DNA of 64,000 nt from contig JAQEDR010000008.1 in the NCBI GenBank assembly GCA_027669155.1, positions 280 through 64,279 on the forward strand. Reading direction: 5' to 3'. This document shows positions 62,951 to 64,000 of this stretch, in pieces (position 1 is the first letter of the stretch; every line of letters starts with the position of its first letter). The notes below the pieces were generated by a model that worked only from the letters and a program-made list of their open reading frames with translations, did no database searches and was not told the DNA's origin. The stretch is from Peptoniphilaceae bacterium AM52-5BH (GTDB lineage Bacteria; Bacillota; Clostridia; Tissierellales; Peptoniphilaceae). Position numbers and translations under genes: made by a program.

Positions 62951-63241
62951 TTACTTAATTATATCATAATACAAATCTTTCCACTCAGGATTCATAGAAT
63001 TAACAAGAGCTTCCTTTTTTGCCCTCCCATACTTTTTCATCTGAATTTCTCTTTCTCTAGCATTTTCATAATCTTCAAGAACCTCGTAATAAACAAGCTT
63101 TCCAATATTATACTTATCAGAAAAACTCCCCTTCTTCAGATGATTCCTATGCTCATAAGTTCTTCTAATAAGATTGTTCGTATAGCCTATATAATATTTA
63201 CTATTGGTCTTATCAGTAAGTAAATAAACAAAATGACTCAT
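62951..63241 (-). CDS. GIY-YIG nuclease superfamily protein
   Basis: 96 residues, single domain. FVYLLTDKTNSKYYIGYTNN has the YVYxL...YIGYT core, LIRRTYEHRNHLKKGSFSDKY the catalytic Arg and His, and REREIQMKKYGRAKKEALVN the Glu-bearing helix. Related to the protein at 21235 but more like the URI/UvrC-N endonuclease subgroup. It is isolated, flanked on both sides by units of the 171-bp repeat, with AAGGAGTAGTT upstream of its ATG. Confidence 0.88.
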   Translation of the reverse strand: MSHFVYLLTDKTNSKYYIGYTNNLIRRTYEHRNHLKKGSFSDKYNIGKLVYYEVLEDYENAREREIQMKKYGRAKKEALVNSMNPEWKDLYYDIIK

Positions 63242-63434
63242 AACTACTCCTTAAAGAAAATATTCTTAATGTCACTATACCCAAATAAGATATAAAAGTT
63301 GATGATTTCTCAACAATTACCGAAATCTCACATTATAAACATCTCTATTTATAAGATTATAATAAAGATTTTGTGTATTAAATTAAAGATAATCTAATCT
63401 TATAATTTTATATATAGTATATATATATTAATTC

Positions 63435-63552
63435 CTCCATCTCTAATGGAGTTGTCACAATGAGTATAACGAACTGATGAAACTCCTTAATCGAGGATTT
63501 ATGAGATGAGGTCCTCCTAGAGCCGGATAGGCTTATTACCGAATCCATAAAC
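63435..63552. repeat. Hairpin-rich insert beside unit C
   Basis: GGAGTT (63448) pairs with AACTCC (about 63481) around a 27-nt loop. CCTAGAGCCGGATAGGCTTATT (22 nt; motif at 63518-63537) recurs as a variant in unit D at 63911. Nothing coding. The span 63242-63434 is AT-rich with no feature seen. Confidence 0.45.
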
Positions 63553-63710
63553 TACCGTCGAAGGAGTAACGACTGAGAGATCTACAGTCTATGATGACAT
63601 GAAAATAGTACGGTTTAATTCATCTACGATCATACCTAGCTAACAAAATCTCAAATTAAACACGTCCCAAGGTTCTGCAGACCTCTCACATAAAGTTCGA
63701 GGTGGTGTAG
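63553..63710. repeat. 171-bp family, unit C
   Basis: Starts ACCGTCGAAGGAGTAACGAC, carries GAGAGATCTACAG (63574) and CTGCAGACCTCTC (63675), and ends AAAGTTCGAGGTGGTGTAGA. The core AAACACGTCCCAAGGTTCTG is kept. The left terminal arm is altered. Confidence 0.8.
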
Positions 63711-63754
63711 ATGTGAAAATTATATTTTCAAGATTTTTAAATACAGTAAATATA

Positions 63755-63950
63755 CCATTGCCTCCATCTCGAAGGAGGAACGACTGAGAGATCTACAGTC
63801 TATGATGACATGTAAATCATAAAGTTTAATTCATCTACGATTATACCTAGCTAAGAAAATCTCAAATCAAACACGTCCCAAAGTTCTGTAGACCTCTCAC
63901 ATAGTACTCTTAGAGCCGGACGGGCTTATTTCGAGGTGGCAGATATGTGA
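63755..63950. repeat. 171-bp family, unit D with a 23-nt insert
   Basis: Starts CCATTGCCTCCATCTCGAAG; subterminal GAGAGATCTACAG (63786) and CTGTAGACCTCTC (63887). Between CTCTCACATA and TCGAGGTGG it has an extra block with AGAGCCGGACGGGCT, a small hairpin. A further unit begins at about 63991 (CCATTACGCCA) and leaves the window. Confidence 0.8.
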
Positions 63951-64000
63951 ATATTAATTTACTAAAATTAGGGTTGCAGTATATTTCTACCATTACGCCA

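Noticed and set aside
63462..63500. CTGATGA followed by a helix, reminiscent of a hammerhead ribozyme
   Set aside because: The GAAA box and the third stem with a cleavage triplet are missing.
62523..64000. A CRISPR array
   Set aside because: The repeats are about 160-200 bp with inverted ends, spacing is irregular and no cas gene is present.

Overview
The window looks like chromosomal DNA from a low-GC anaerobic Firmicute of the Tissierellia / Peptoniphilaceae type, Anaerococcus-like. This is inferred from the AT-rich A/G-ending codon use, the strong Shine-Dalgarno sites, the complete Rnf complex, the Gx transporter / NusG-II pair and the gene order. No 16S gene or other taxonomic marker is present, so the genus is a guess.

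Layout. 1-558: end of a decayed IS256-type element. 0.6-3.3 kb: a GT2-GtrA glycosyltransferase and a polytopic membrane enzyme. 3.3-7.2 kb: polA, coaE and a lytic transglycosylase, overlapping. 7.2-12.2 kb: rnfCDGEAB, from a clear promoter to a clear terminator. 12.2-21.3 kb: NusG-II protein, Gx transporter, radC, mreBCD, a very large PBP2, a MinD-like protein without a P-loop and a compact RNase G, tightly packed. 21.2-22.2 kb: GIY-YIG, recX and a micro-ORF on the minus strand. 22.4-22.6 kb: tRNA-His and tRNA-Leu. 22.7-27.2 kb: an ABC-2 exporter and an HtrA protease. 27.9-31.6 kb: ylxM-ffh-rpsP-khpA-rimM-trmD-rplS. 47.1-52.1 kb: rbgA-rnhB-yraN-dprA-topA. 52.5-62.5 kb: mscL, Nudix, an ANT(6)-like protein, dacA, tRNA-Arg, tadA, a VOC protein, a hydroxyacid dehydrogenase, udk, glgB, a UPF0158 protein and apbE. 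62.5-64 kb: a repeat array and a second GIY-YIG gene.

The most notable region is about 15.4 kb (31.67-47.08 kb) lying between rplS and rbgA, genes normally adjacent in Firmicutes. It holds an XRE/TPR regulator broken by two in-frame TAA codons, an IS256-type transposase broken by three clustered in-frame TAA codons, an IS21 remnant, a complete kdpFABC K+ pump with kdpE, a second wrecked IS256-type element and small membrane genes. The Kdp sensor is split. A divergent 641-residue protein carries the KdpD N-terminal ATP-binding domain, USP, membrane and GAF regions but no kinase. A second 641-residue protein beside kdpE carries USP, membrane, GAF and kinase but lacks the N-terminal domain. Four TTTTAA repeats in two 11-nt-spaced pairs precede kdpF and look like KdpE sites.

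The gene-poor stretches (27.25-27.93, 52.09-52.5, 55.8-56.3, 62.5-62.95, 63.24-64.0 kb) are filled by two families of foldback repeats. One of them encloses three consecutive hairpins with the same layout but different stem sequences at two loci. ApbE at the far end probably flavinylates RnfD and RnfG of the Rnf operon.
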